Assembly (NCBI RefSeq): GCF_023195695.1
Contig: NZ_JALPQG010000013.1
Location: 1 to 64,000, forward strand
Direction of reading: 5' to 3'
Source: Aliiroseovarius sp. S1339
GTDB lineage: Bacteria > Pseudomonadota > Alphaproteobacteria > Rhodobacterales > Rhodobacteraceae
Length of the DNA: 64,000 nucleotides
In this document: positions 54,342 to 62,088 of the stretch, in pieces
Position numbering within the stretch: the stretch's first letter is position 1
How the letters are laid out: every line of letters begins with the position of its first letter
The notes under the pieces: model-generated
Told to the model about the DNA's origin: nothing
The model's input: the letters and a program-made list of their open reading frames with translations, nothing else
Database searches by the model: none
Made by a program: the position numbers and the translations under genes

Positions 54342-55828
54342 GCCAAATGTCCGTCAAGTGCGGCCACCGCAACCGACGCCTGTTCGGCGTCATCAAACGG
54401 CAGCACATCGTCGCCAACGGTCTGGCCTGTCTCATGCCCCTTGCCTGCGATCAACAGCGCGTCGCCGGGGCCAAGCGCATCAACGCCGCGCAAGATCGCC
54501 TCGGCCCTGTCACCGACATTCACGCCCTCTGGGCAGCCGCCCATCACCATCGCGCGGATCGCAGCAGGATCTTCGGTGCGTGGGTTGTCATCGGTCACGA
54601 ACACCACATCGGCGTTCTGTGCTGCCGCCTGCCCCATCAGTTTCCGCTTCGAGGTGTCGCGGTCTCCGCCCGCCCCAAACACCACCACAAGACGGCCCAG
54701 CACATGTGGGCGCATCGCGCGCAGGGCGGTCTTCAGGGCGTCAGGCGTGTGGGCATAGTCCACAAAAACCGCCGCCCCATTGTCGCGGGTCGCGGCGTGC
54801 TGCATCCGACCGCGCACGGTCTCGAGATCTTTGAACGTCTCAAACACATGGTCGGGGTCCGCGCCGCAGCCGATTGCAAGCCCAGCTGCCGCCAATACGT
54901 TATCCGCCTGAAATCCACCGATCAGGTTCAGGCGCGTGGTATGCGCTTTGCCATTCCATGTGAACCTCAATTCTTGACCAGTGGCATCGAAACGGCGTGC
55001 TTTCAGCCGCAATTCGCATACCTCACTTCGGCCCACGCGGATAAGGTGTTGGCCGCGCGCGTCTGCAATTGTTGCCATCTCGGACCCTTTGGGATCATCC
55101 ATATTGATCACAGCTGTGCCCCCTTCAGGCAGCACGCGCGCGAAAAGGCCAGCTTTGGCGGCAAAGTATTCTTCGAAGGTTTCGTGATAGTCCAAATGGT
55201 CTTGGGTGAAGTTGGTAAACGCCGCCGCCGACAGACGCACACCGTCCAGACGACGTTGTGCAAGCCCGTGCGAAGATGCCTCCATCGCGGCATGGGTCAC
55301 GCCTGCGCCTGCCATCTCGGCCAGCACTTTGTGCAGGGTGATCGGCTCGGGTGTGGTGTGGTTAAGGGGGGCGGTGAACGCGCCTTCGACGCCTGTTGTG
55401 CCAAGGTTGGCGGCTTCAATCCCCATCAACGTCCAGATTTGGCGGGTGAACGACGCGACCGAAGTTTTGCCGTTTGTGCCCGTAACCGCGACCACGTTTT
55501 CAGGCTGCGCGCCAAACCACAACGCCGATGCATAGGCCAGCGCCATGCGTGGATCTTCTGTGACGACAAGGGCCGCGTCGGATGCATCCAGTTCAGCTTT
55601 CGCAATCTTCGCGCCCTCAGGGTCGGTCAGGACCGCAGCGGCCTTCATGCGCAGCGCATATTGGATGAACTCACCCCCATGCACTTTCGCCCCCGGAAGC
55701 GCTGCGAACAGATGCCCCGGCTTCACAAGGCGACTGTCGACCGACAAGCCCGTAATATGTGTCGCTTTGCCACCTCGGGCGCTTAGTCCCAGTTCAGCCA
55801 GGGATTTGGTTGTCGTTTCAGCGCCCAT
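54338..55828 (-). CDS. murE: UDP-N-acetylmuramoyl-L-alanyl-D-glutamate--2,6-diaminopimelate ligase
   Basis: A 496-residue Mur ligase adding meso-diaminopimelate. GLSVDSRLVKPGHLFAALPG is the UDP-sugar domain; VVAVTGTNGKTSVASFTRQIW is the ATP loop; MEASSHGLAQRRLDGV and NFTQDHLDYHETFEEYF follow. The specificity motif near the C-terminus is DNPRTEDP, matching the DNPR motif of enzymes that use diaminopimelate rather than lysine. I start at 55828 (MGAETTTK); a start at 55843 would add five residues. It starts 20 nt after ftsI. Confidence 0.96.
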   Translation of the reverse strand: MGAETTTKSLAELGLSARGGKATHITGLSVDSRLVKPGHLFAALPGAKVHGGEFIQYALRMKAAAVLTDPEGAKIAKAELDASDAALVVTEDPRMALAYASALWFGAQPENVVAVTGTNGKTSVASFTRQIWTLMGIEAANLGTTGVEGAFTAPLNHTTPEPITLHKVLAEMAGAGVTHAAMEASSHGLAQRRLDGVRLSAAAFTNFTQDHLDYHETFEEYFAAKAGLFARVLPEGGTAVINMDDPKGSEMATIADARGQHLIRVGRSEVCELRLKARRFDATGQELRFTWNGKAHTTRLNLIGGFQADNVLAAAGLAIGCGADPDHVFETFKDLETVRGRMQHAATRDNGAAVFVDYAHTPDALKTALRAMRPHVLGRLVVVFGAGGDRDTSKRKLMGQAAAQNADVVFVTDDNPRTEDPAAIRAMVMGGCPEGVNVGDRAEAILRGVDALGPGDALLIAGKGHETGQTVGDDVLPFDDAEQASVAVAALDGHLA

Positions 55829-55848
55829 GATTGTCCCGCCCATCCAGA

Positions 55849-57645
55849 TCAGTTCGAGGTGAGTGTTACCCCAGTTGGCAAGAGGGTTTCAACGACAGGT
55901 TCAGGTTCAGGCTTCAAACCCAGAAGTGGCGCGACACGGCGCACAATTTCCGCCGCGACCGGAACAGAGGTCCAGCCCGCTGTGCGCCGGGGCTTGGGAC
56001 CGGACGTTTCAACCGGTTCGTCCAATGTCACCACCAGCACATATTTCGGATTGTCCGCCGGGAACATGCTGGCGAAGGTGTTGATCACCTTATCATCGTA
56101 ATACCCGCCGCGCGGCTTGGGTTTGTCGGCGGTGCCGGTTTTGCCAGCCACCTTATAGCCAGCCACCTCGCCAAAGGACGCGGTGCCTTCGGTGACAACC
56201 TTGCGCAACATATCACGTGCCGAGGCTGCAGAGGCGGAAGACATCACCCGCTCGCCCCGCGCCAGCCGATCTTGCTTCAGCACGGTAGGCTTGACGGCGA
56301 ATCCGCCATTGGCGATCGCCGCGTAGCCCGCCGCCAAATGCATCGGGGTGGACGACAACCCGTGCCCGTATGAGATCGTGACCGAGCTGAGCGTGCCCCA
56401 TTTCTTGGGCAACAATGGCTGCGATCCGCGCGCCTCGACGATCTCGAACGGGGTGCGGTCAAACATCCCGATCGAGCGCAGGAATTCTTGTTGACGCTCT
56501 GGCCCGATTTGCAAAGCCATCCGCCCGGTGCCCCGGTTCGAGGACTTCACGATAATGTCGGTCACGCTAAGTTCGCCGTAATTCTTGCCTTTGAATTCGC
56601 CGATCCGATAGCCAGCGATCTTCATCGGAACATCCGTGTCGATCACCGTATTCGCGTTCACCAGACCCAAATCCATCGCCTGAATCGCTGTGAAAATCTT
56701 GAAGGTGGACCCGAGCTCGTACACCCCCTGCACCGCGCGGTTGAACAGTGGGCTATCGGATTGATCACCCTTGGTCAGCACGCGTGGGCGTTTGTTGGGG
56801 TCGAAGTCGGGCAGCGACACGACCGAGATCACCTCGCCGGTATGCACATCCATCAGGATTGACGCGGCCCCCTTGGCATTCATCAGTTTCATGCCGCCAT
56901 ACAAGACACGTTCAATCGCGGTCTGGATGGTCAGATCAAGTGACAGCTCAAGCGGCTTGTCGCCATTGGCCGGGTCGCGCAGATAATCGTCGAATTGCTT
57001 TTCAACGCCCGCCACGCCGATCACCTCGGCGGCGCTGACGCCTTCGCGGCCAAAACTCGCGCCACCCATCACGTGGGCGGCCAGTTTGCCATTGGGGTAA
57101 AGCCGCATCTCACGGGGTCCGAACAAAAGGCCGGGCTCGCCGATATCAAACACCGCCTGCTTTTGCTCAGGGCTGAGTTTCTTCTTGATCCACAAGAACT
57201 TGCGCGTTCCAGTAAAGTCTTTGATCAGGCGCTCTCGCTTAAGGTCCGGGAATATCTTGATCAACTCATCCGCTGCACGGGCCGGATCAACCATTTGCGG
57301 TGGCTGAGCATACAGCGCGTGAGTCACAAGGTTCGTGGCCAGTATGCGGCCTTGACGGTCCACAATATCCGCCCGCGCGGTTGCAATCGCAGATCCCGGC
57401 GCTTGCGCGCGCGGCTCTTGCGGTTCTGTTGAAGACAGCACCGCCATGCGGCCGCCAACAACCAAGAACGCGCACAAAAACAAGCCGGCGAGCACCAAAA
57501 GCCGTCCCTCTGATCGCAGACGTGAACGGTCGCGAATTTCTTCGTGGCGATGGCGCAGGTTCTCGCGTTCGATCACATCGGGGTTTTCGCCCTTGGCGCG
57601 GGCTTCTAAAATACGCGCCAGCGGGCGCAGGGGGACGCGGGTCAT
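55849..57645 (-). CDS. ftsI: Peptidoglycan D,D-transpeptidase FtsI (PBP3)
   Basis: A 598-residue division-specific class B penicillin-binding protein. One transmembrane helix near residues 48-68 (LLVLAGLFLCAFLVVGGRMA) follows a basic cytoplasmic tail, then the pedestal domain (DIVDRQGRILATNL) and the transpeptidase. Active-site motifs are GSTFKI (SxxK), SSNRG (SxN) and KTGTA (KTG). Length agrees with the family. It overlaps ftsL by ATGA and is followed by murE. Confidence 0.96.
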   Translation of the reverse strand: MTRVPLRPLARILEARAKGENPDVIERENLRHRHEEIRDRSRLRSEGRLLVLAGLFLCAFLVVGGRMAVLSSTEPQEPRAQAPGSAIATARADIVDRQGRILATNLVTHALYAQPPQMVDPARAADELIKIFPDLKRERLIKDFTGTRKFLWIKKKLSPEQKQAVFDIGEPGLLFGPREMRLYPNGKLAAHVMGGASFGREGVSAAEVIGVAGVEKQFDDYLRDPANGDKPLELSLDLTIQTAIERVLYGGMKLMNAKGAASILMDVHTGEVISVVSLPDFDPNKRPRVLTKGDQSDSPLFNRAVQGVYELGSTFKIFTAIQAMDLGLVNANTVIDTDVPMKIAGYRIGEFKGKNYGELSVTDIIVKSSNRGTGRMALQIGPERQQEFLRSIGMFDRTPFEIVEARGSQPLLPKKWGTLSSVTISYGHGLSSTPMHLAAGYAAIANGGFAVKPTVLKQDRLARGERVMSSASAASARDMLRKVVTEGTASFGEVAGYKVAGKTGTADKPKPRGGYYDDKVINTFASMFPADNPKYVLVVTLDEPVETSGPKPRRTAGWTSVPVAAEIVRRVAPLLGLKPEPEPVVETLLPTGVTLTSN

Positions 57646-57983
57646 TGCTCAATCTCCCCAAATACATCAAAAGCTTCCGTGATCTCCTCTAACTCTTCGA
57701 TGGGATACGACACCTGATCGACACGTCCAAATTGTTCGGGTGCCAAGGGCAGAAGTCCAAGGCGATCATAATTCAGCTCGGCCAGATCACGCAGCCGATC
57801 GGGGCGGTTCAGATACGCCCATTCAGCGCGCAGCACCGCCAGTTGTTCCTGCATCAGGCCAATTTCGCGTTGCAGATCTTCGACGCGATCCAACGAGGCT
57901 TGGGTTTTGTAGTTCTCGGAATAGGCCCAGTAAGCCAGTGCCATGACGACCAAAGCGGATGTGATGTAAAGCAAGCTACGCAT
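57642..57983 (-). CDS. ftsL: Cell division protein FtsL
   Basis: A 113-residue bitopic membrane protein of the divisome. One N-terminal transmembrane helix (LLYITSALVVMALAYWAYS) is followed by a periplasmic coiled coil (LDRVEDLQREIGLMQEQLAVLRAEWAYL is the heptad region, broken by RPDRL). Sequence is poorly conserved in the family; position between rsmH and ftsI, size and topology make the call. Its ATG overlaps the rsmH stop (TAATG) and it overlaps ftsI by ATGA. Confidence 0.9.
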   Translation of the reverse strand: MRSLLYITSALVVMALAYWAYSENYKTQASLDRVEDLQREIGLMQEQLAVLRAEWAYLNRPDRLRDLAELNYDRLGLLPLAPEQFGRVDQVSYPIEELEEITEAFDVFGEIEQ

Positions 57984-58981
57984 TATGATTTGTCCTTGAA
58001 AACAAGGGGTGGAAGACCAAGTTTGCGCCGGTCGGATGGCCCGGCAGGCGCATCTGTTCGGGTGGCCACGCGCAGGCGGGATGACCGCGAGCGGGGGTTT
58101 ACGGCAAGCTCATCTGCGTCCGGCGCGATGGCTTTGCGCGGGGTCAGCTTAAAGCGCGGCGTTTCTGCGGCCTCTTGCGGTGCATAGCGCGACCCGCCCC
58201 CGCCTTCGGAAGCGCGGGCTTGGAAAAACCGCTTCACCACGCGATCCTCCATTGAATGAAAGGTCACGACGGCCAGCTTGCCACCGGATTTCAAGGCGCG
58301 CTCGGCGGCCTCCAGCCCGTCGATCAGTTGGCCGAATTCGTCGTTCACCGCGATACGGATCGCCTGAAACGACCGTGTGGCCGGGTGGCTCTGACCGGGT
58401 TTCGAGCGGGGCAGGCATTTTTCCACGATGCTGGCCAATTGCAACGTCGTTTCAAATGGCGCCTCAGCACGCGCCCTGACAATGGCCCGCGCAATCCGGC
58501 GCGAGGCGCGTTCTTCGCCGTAATGATAAAGGATATCGGCCAGCGTTTCTTCGTCGGCATGATTGACGATATCGGCGGCGGTCGGGCCGGATTGGCTCAT
58601 CCGCATGTCCAGCGGCCCGTCGCGCATGAAGGAAAACCCGCGATCTGCCAGATCCAGCTGCATCGAGCTGACGCCAAGGTCCAACACCACACCATCCAAC
58701 GGGCGCCCTGCCAACTCGTCCAAGTCCGAGAATGTGCCTTCACGCAAGGCCAGCCGGTCGCCATACTCGGCGACCCAGTCGGCGGCCATGTCGAACACCA
58801 TCGGGTCACGGTCAATGCCGCAAACCCAGTCCGCGCCTGCGTCCAGCAATCCGCGTGTATACCCACCTGCCCCGAACGTGCCATCCGCCCAATCGCCAGA
58901 AACAGGCGCGACCGCTTGCAAAAGCGGTCGTAATAGAACTGGGATATGAGGACGTTTTTCGGTGGCAGCCGGGTCGGTCAT
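57983..58981 (-). CDS. rsmH: 16S rRNA (cytosine(1402)-N(4))-methyltransferase
   Basis: A 332-residue SAM-dependent methyltransferase that modifies C1402 in the ribosomal P site. Family motifs: [41 protein letters not shown] (SAM loop, split by Gly residues), [19 protein letters not shown] and [14 protein letters not shown] near the C-terminus. I start at 58981 (MTDPAATEK) because GGAGG lies at suitable distance; starts at 58990 or 59014 lie within mraZ. The mraZ stop is one base away. Confidence 0.95.
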   Translation of the reverse strand: MTDPAATEKRPHIPVLLRPLLQAVAPVSGDWADGTFGAGGYTRGLLDAGADWVCGIDRDPMVFDMAADWVAEYGDRLALREGTFSDLDELAGRPLDGVVLDLGVSSMQLDLADRGFSFMRDGPLDMRMSQSGPTAADIVNHADEETLADILYHYGEERASRRIARAIVRARAEAPFETTLQLASIVEKCLPRSKPGQSHPATRSFQAIRIAVNDEFGQLIDGLEAAERALKSGGKLAVVTFHSMEDRVVKRFFQARASEGGGGSRYAPQEAAETPRFKLTPRKAIAPDADELAVNPRSRSSRLRVATRTDAPAGPSDRRKLGLPPLVFKDKS

Positions 58982-58982
58982 G

Positions 58983-59498
58983 TCAGCCATCCCCTCCGGA
59001 AACGGACCCGCCACTTAGAAGCGTCAGCGGATCGAAGTCTTCGGGTTGATCATCCAACCAAGCCTCGGCCTTGGCCATTTCGACATTTTCGTAGGTCTCG
59101 GGCTTCCAAATCTGGAACGTATCACCGGTGGCGATGAAAAACGCCTCGTTCTCAAGCCCGATTTTGGCGCGCAACTTTGCGGGCAGCACCAGCCGCCCGG
59201 TCTCATCCACCGTGGTGGGCAGCGACTGACCGCTGAACAGCCGTTCCAGCATGCGCCGTTCGATCGAGCCGCGCGGCAGGTTCGCGATCTTCGTATCGAC
59301 CTCGTCGATGGCCTCGATCGTATAGCATTCAAGGAAATTGCGGCGGTGGTCGCCGTATACAATGACAATGTTAGGGCTCAGACCATCGGTCCAGTCGGGG
59401 TCGCCAGCTTCCAGAACACGGCGAAACAGGGCTGGGATCGAAACCCTGCCCTTCGCGTCCACCTTATGGTGGCTTTCGCCTCTGAACCTACGTGCCAC
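58983..59498 (-). CDS. mraZ: Transcriptional regulator MraZ
   Basis: A 171-residue protein with two AbrB-like swapped-hairpin DNA-binding repeats. The first has [20 protein letters not shown], the second [21 protein letters not shown]; both carry the Asp-x-x-Gly-Arg core that reads DNA. MraZ represses its own promoter and the division and cell-wall operon in other bacteria. It is somewhat longer than E. coli MraZ (152), with a C-terminal tail. The start is a GTG with AAGGAG 10 nt upstream. Candidate binding boxes lie 270-620 bp upstream. Confidence 0.95.
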   Translation of the reverse strand: MARRFRGESHHKVDAKGRVSIPALFRRVLEAGDPDWTDGLSPNIVIVYGDHRRNFLECYTIEAIDEVDTKIANLPRGSIERRMLERLFSGQSLPTTVDETGRLVLPAKLRAKIGLENEAFFIATGDTFQIWKPETYENVEMAKAEAWLDDQPEDFDPLTLLSGGSVSGGDG

Positions 59499-59562
59499 TT
59501 TCGCGGCTCCTTCACTGTCCCAACTTCACTGCGCCCCGAATATTTAGGGCTGAAATAGAAAC

Positions 59563-59596
59563 GGCGGATTGAGCTGCTGCCACTGCCCAATCCGCC
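59563..59596. repeat. 9-bp stem-loop in the mraZ leader
   Basis: GGCGGATTG (59563-59571) and CAATCCGCC (59588-59596) pair perfectly around a 16-nt loop. It lies 65-98 nt upstream of the mraZ GTG, so it would form in the leader RNA. No T-run follows on the minus strand (ACGGGACAGG side is upstream; GTTTCTATTTC is downstream), so termination is possible only weakly. Confidence 0.55.
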
Positions 59597-59763
59597 GCCT
59601 GTCCCGTTTCCGGGTGTCCAGCTGCGCGCGCCACCTGGGGGGATGTCTGCTCGCGTTCGCGCCGGATCTCTTTCTTAGGATGAAGCGGGTGCCTGTATGA
59701 AACCTGACTTGGGAGTGTCTCGAGGTCTTGTTGCCTCTTATGTCCCGTCCTCATCTTGTATTT

Positions 59764-59808
59764 AGGGATAGCTTGGGAAATCGTGGGACGCAATAGTTTT
59801 TTATGGGA
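59764..59808 (+). promoter_or_regulatory. Phased TGGGA boxes (candidate MraZ sites), plus orientation
   Basis: AGGGA at 59764, TGGGA at 59774, TGGGA at 59784 and TGGGA at 59804: starts spaced by exactly 10, 10 and 20 bp. Known MraZ operators are TGGGN repeats separated by 5 bp, i.e. a 10-bp period, as here. One position in the series (59794) lacks the motif. Confidence 0.6.
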
Positions 59809-59818
59809 AGCCATGTCC

Positions 59819-59854
59819 AGATATTGTTTTAGAGGGATGTGGTAAACAATATCT
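59819..59854. repeat. 11-bp perfect inverted repeat upstream of mraZ
   Basis: AGATATTGTTT (59819-59829) and AAACAATATCT (59844-59854) with a 14-nt spacer. The arms are AT-rich. It could be a dimeric regulator site or an RNA hairpin. A partial further copy of the arm end (ACTAGATAT, 59911-59919) lies in inverted orientation to 59849-59857. Confidence 0.6.
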
Positions 59855-59945
59855 AGTAGGGTTTTTCGCAGGATCACCACGACACCTAGCTGCAATTCGC
59901 ACAAAACCACACTAGATATAGTGCTGCACATGCAGAAAAAATAAT

Positions 59946-59985
59946 TCCCCCGATTTCCCACTTTTCTTACGCTAAAGTGGAAATC
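59946..59985. promoter_or_regulatory. TGGGA-N5-GGGGA box pair (minus) within an imperfect inverted repeat
   Basis: On the minus strand TGGGA (59960-59956), AATCG, GGGGA (59950-59946) repeats the 10-bp period. The same stretch forms a dyad on the plus strand: GATTTCCCACTTT (59952-59964), 9-nt spacer, AAAGTGG-AAATC (59974-59985), perfect except for one missing base. Confidence 0.5.
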
Positions 59986-60069
59986 TGGACGCTCGCAGAA
60001 GGCAGGCAACCTTCACAAGTCAATAAATGGGCAGTGATTTTGGTTTGATTCGACCGCTTTTCGCGCTTC

Positions 60070-60117
60070 GCCCATGGTTTCCCACCGCACTAACGGCGCG
60101 CGGGCCATGATTTCCCA
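60070..60117 (-). promoter_or_regulatory. Two further TGGGA box pairs, minus orientation
   Basis: Minus strand: TGGGA (60117-60113), AATCA, TGGCC (60107-60103); and TGGGA (60084-60080), AACCA, TGGGC (60074-60070). The second is a good two-box MraZ-type site with 5-bp spacer; the first has one degenerate box. They lie near the 3' end of mrp, 570-620 bp before mraZ. Confidence 0.5.
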
Positions 60118-60175
60118 TCCAAAGGCCGGGCTGCCCCCTTAACGAAAGGGACAGACGATAATCAAGACTATCTGG

Positions 60176-61252
60176 TCAAGCGATGCCGCGTGTGACCAGA
60201 TCGCGGGCCAGTGCGGCATAGGCATCCGCCAACGGCCCCTCGCCCGCTGCAGCGGGTGTGCCACTATCGCCAGCCAGACGCACGTCCAGCGACAGGGGGA
60301 TTTCGCCAAGGAAGGGCGCACCAAGCGCTGCGGCTTCCTCGCGCACACCGCCATGGCCGAACAAATGCGCCTCGTGGCCGCATTTGGGGCAGACATAGGT
60401 GGACATGTTTTCGACCAACCCAAGGATTGGCACCTTTACCTTGTCAAACATATCAATCGCCTTACGCGCATCCAGCAGCGCAATATCTTGCGGCGTCGAT
60501 ACAATGATCGCACCGGTCATTTGTGATTTCTGCGCCAGCGTCAGCTGCACATCGCCGGTGCCGGGTGGCAGGTCGATGATCAGTACATCCAACGGCGCCC
60601 AATCGACTTGGAACAACAGCTGTTGCAATGCGCCCATTAACATCGGGCCACGCCAAACCACCGCCTCGCGATCGGATTTCAGCATCAAACCAATGGACAT
60701 CATTTTCACGCCATGGACCTGAACCGGGATCAAAAGCTCCCCATCAGGCGAAGATGGGCGCTGGCTGGTGCCCATCATGCGCGGCTGTGAAGGCCCCAGA
60801 ATATCGGCATCCAACAGCCCCACCTTGCGCCCCTGACGCGCCAGCGCAACGGCGAGGTTCGAACTGAGCGTGGACTTCCCAACACCCCCCTTGCCCGAGG
60901 CGATGGCGATCACATTCGTGACCCCCGGCACCGGCAAAGGCCCAGCCTGCGGCTTTGGGTGGCCGCCGATTTTCAGGTTCGGTGGTGGGGTTGCAGCTTT
61001 TGCCGGGCCATGCGCGGTCAGAATGACCGAGACACGTTCGACACCATCCAGCGCAGCAATGGCGGCTTCGGCGGCGCGCCGCTGCGCTTCCATACCCGAC
61101 GCCTTCTCGGGCGTTTCGGCTTCGATCACGAAACTCACCGCTCCACCATCGACCGTCAGCGCACGCACCATGTCACGAGACGCCAGATCCCCGCCGTCCG
61201 GCAAAGCAATAGAGGACAGGGTGCCCATGATCTTTTCGCGCATATCCGACAT
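60176..61252 (-). CDS. mrp: Mrp/ApbC-family iron-sulfur cluster carrier ATPase
   Basis: A 358-residue P-loop ATPase that carries Fe-S clusters to target proteins. Residues about 1-85 form an MIP18/DUF59-like domain. After a Pro-rich linker comes the deviant Walker [18 protein letters not shown] (about 118-134), [14 protein letters not shown] and [13 protein letters not shown]. The cluster-binding pair is [14 protein letters not shown] (Cys-x2-Cys). It starts after GGAGGTATGA and stands alone on the minus strand. Complex I, encoded earlier in the window, is a typical class of client for such carriers (compare Ind1), but no direct link is shown. Confidence 0.94.
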   Translation of the reverse strand: MSDMREKIMGTLSSIALPDGGDLASRDMVRALTVDGGAVSFVIEAETPEKASGMEAQRRAAEAAIAALDGVERVSVILTAHGPAKAATPPPNLKIGGHPKPQAGPLPVPGVTNVIAIASGKGGVGKSTLSSNLAVALARQGRKVGLLDADILGPSQPRMMGTSQRPSSPDGELLIPVQVHGVKMMSIGLMLKSDREAVVWRGPMLMGALQQLLFQVDWAPLDVLIIDLPPGTGDVQLTLAQKSQMTGAIIVSTPQDIALLDARKAIDMFDKVKVPILGLVENMSTYVCPKCGHEAHLFGHGGVREEAAALGAPFLGEIPLSLDVRLAGDSGTPAAAGEGPLADAYAALARDLVTRGIA

Positions 61253-61346
61253 TCATACCTCCTTCGGGTTCGCCCATTACTTGGCAGCTTTCCCGGCAGG
61301 TGCAAGAGGCATCGGCCCGCCCGATCCATTCTGGCCACAACCAAAG

Positions 61347-61406
61347 TGACCCAAAGTCAACTCACTTGAAGCCCATTTCTGCATTGCAGCAATTGACCTT
61401 GGGTCA
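61347..61406. repeat. 14-bp inverted repeat pair between mrp and the DUF1127 gene
   Basis: TGACCCAAAGTCAA at 61347-61360 and TTGACCTTGGGTCA at 61393-61406 are reverse complements with one mismatch. Each arm is itself nearly palindromic (TGAC...GTCA). The pair lies about 95-155 bp upstream of the mrp start and 210-270 bp upstream of the DUF1127 start, so it could be an operator for either. Identity of the regulator is unknown. Confidence 0.55.
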
Positions 61407-61487
61407 ACCCCATTGTGCCCGCAAGGGGTTATTTTTATGTCATTTTTACGTATGCGCCCGCCGCATATCGGGTTTGCAGATGTGGGC

Positions 61488-61517
61488 CATTGTGCATCTG
61501 CAGCATTAGCCCCATCT
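61488..61517 (+). promoter_or_regulatory. Candidate RpoH (sigma-32 type) promoter for the DUF1127/sRNA locus
   Basis: CCCCATCT at 61510-61517 matches the sigma-32 -10 consensus CCCCATnT fully. CATTGTG at 61488-61494, 15 nt upstream, keeps the TTG core of the CTTGAAA -35 but is otherwise weak. Transcription would start near 61524, about 90 nt before the gene. In R. sphaeroides the homologous locus is under RpoHI/RpoHII. The rest of 61253-61614 shows only the inverted repeat pair. Confidence 0.45.
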
Positions 61518-61614
61518 TCTGTCTCAAGGCGACACTGTGAGCGCCAACAAACAACAGCGGCCTCGCCGCCCCGCCCCGCAGAGTTCTGCGACTGAGATGA
61601 AAGTGAGTAAGACA

Positions 61615-61830
61615 ATGACATATGCAACTGAAATTCTTCAGGCTCCCGCCGGCATCGTTGATCGTATTTCCGCACGCATCGCTGAGTGGAAAGAGCAATT
61701 CGAAAGCCAGGCTCAATATCGTAAAACCGTCCGCGAGCTGGGCAGCCTGTCCGATCGCGAACTGGAAGACCTGGGCATCAGCCGCGGCTCGGTCCGCTTC
61801 GTGGCCCACATGGCCGTTTACGGCAACTAA
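61615..61830 (+). CDS. ccaF1: DUF1127 small protein, CcaF1-like RNA-binding protein
   Basis: A 71-residue protein. The DUF1127 (YjiS-like) segment occupies about residues 39-68: YRKTVRELGSLSDRELEDLG then ISRGSVRFVA, with the conserved Leu, Asp-Arg-Glu-Leu and Ile-x-Arg. The first ~35 residues form an amphipathic helix-like region. Immediately downstream lie eight CCTCCTCCC stem-loops. In R. sphaeroides the gene in this position (RSP_6037, CcaF1) is an RNA-binding protein that takes part in maturation of the cotranscribed CcsR sRNAs and in RNA turnover. I assign the name by synteny plus domain, not by a sequence search. The start at 61615 has only a weak site; longer versions from 61597 or 61537 are possible. 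Confidence 0.88.
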   Translation: MTYATEILQAPAGIVDRISARIAEWKEQFESQAQYRKTVRELGSLSDRELEDLGISRGSVRFVAHMAVYGN

Positions 61831-61834
61831 GTTT

Positions 61835-61912
61835 CCTGGCCACCGCCTACCTCCTCCCGGGTGGTGGCTTTGATTGGCGGCAGGACCGACCTCCTCCCCG
61901 GTTCCGCCGCAC
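61835..61912 (+). ncRNA. ccsR1: CcsR-type sRNA 1 (two CCTCCTCCC stem-loops)
   Basis: Stem-loop A pairs GCCACC (61839-61844) with GGTGGC (61863-61868) and has CCTCCTCCC at 61850-61858 in the loop. Stem-loop B pairs GGCG...GGACC (from 61876) with GGTTC-CGCC (to 61907) and has the motif at 61890-61898. It begins right after the DUF1127 stop. Ends are estimates; in R. sphaeroides CcsRs are ~75 nt and are cut from a longer transcript. Confidence 0.85.
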
Positions 61913-61924
61913 AATCACAAAAGT

Positions 61925-62001
61925 TTCGGGCCTTCGTCCTCCTCCCTTAGAAGGTCCGCGGGTCGCGGTGGCGCTTTCCTCCTCCCTGGCGCTACCGCAC
62001 C
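61925..62001 (+). ncRNA. ccsR2: CcsR-type sRNA 2 (two CCTCCTCCC stem-loops)
   Basis: Stem-loop A: CGGGCCTTC (61927-61935) pairs with GAAGGTCCG (61950-61958), 9 bp with one G-U, motif at 61938-61946. Stem-loop B: GCGGTGGCGC (61965-61974) pairs with GCGCTACCGC (61989-61998), 10 bp with one G-U, motif at 61978-61986. The stems share no sequence with those of copy 1, while the loop motif is identical. Confidence 0.87.
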
Positions 62002-62007
62002 CCCAAG

Positions 62008-62079
62008 ATCCGGTTCACACCTACCTCCTCCCAGGGTGAACCGATACGGCAACGGGTCTACCTCCTCCCAGATCCCGAG
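62008..62079 (+). ncRNA. ccsR3: CcsR-type sRNA 3 (two CCTCCTCCC stem-loops)
   Basis: Stem-loop A: CGGTTCAC (62011-62018) pairs with GTGAACCG (62036-62043), 8 bp perfect, motif at 62024-62032. Stem-loop B: CGGG-TCT (62053-62059) pairs with AGA-T-CCCG (62070-62077), one bulged base, motif at 62061-62069. Both motifs are preceded by CTA and followed by A. Confidence 0.86.
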
Positions 62080-62088
62080 CCACCTGAA

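Larger units (their letters stand above)
59499..60175. other. 677-bp non-coding control region upstream of mraZ
   Basis: No supported gene. The middle part (about 59700-60030) is clearly richer in A and T than the neighbouring genes. It holds several inverted repeats and clustered TGGGA motifs listed separately. It must contain the promoter of the mraZ cluster and the 3' end of the mrp transcript. A long open frame on the minus strand (59512-60009) lacks protein-like composition. Confidence 0.75.

Noticed and set aside
59512-60009. 165-codon open frame on the minus strand before mraZ
   Set aside because: No family resemblance, AT-rich low-quality composition, no ribosome binding site, and it runs through clustered regulatory repeats.
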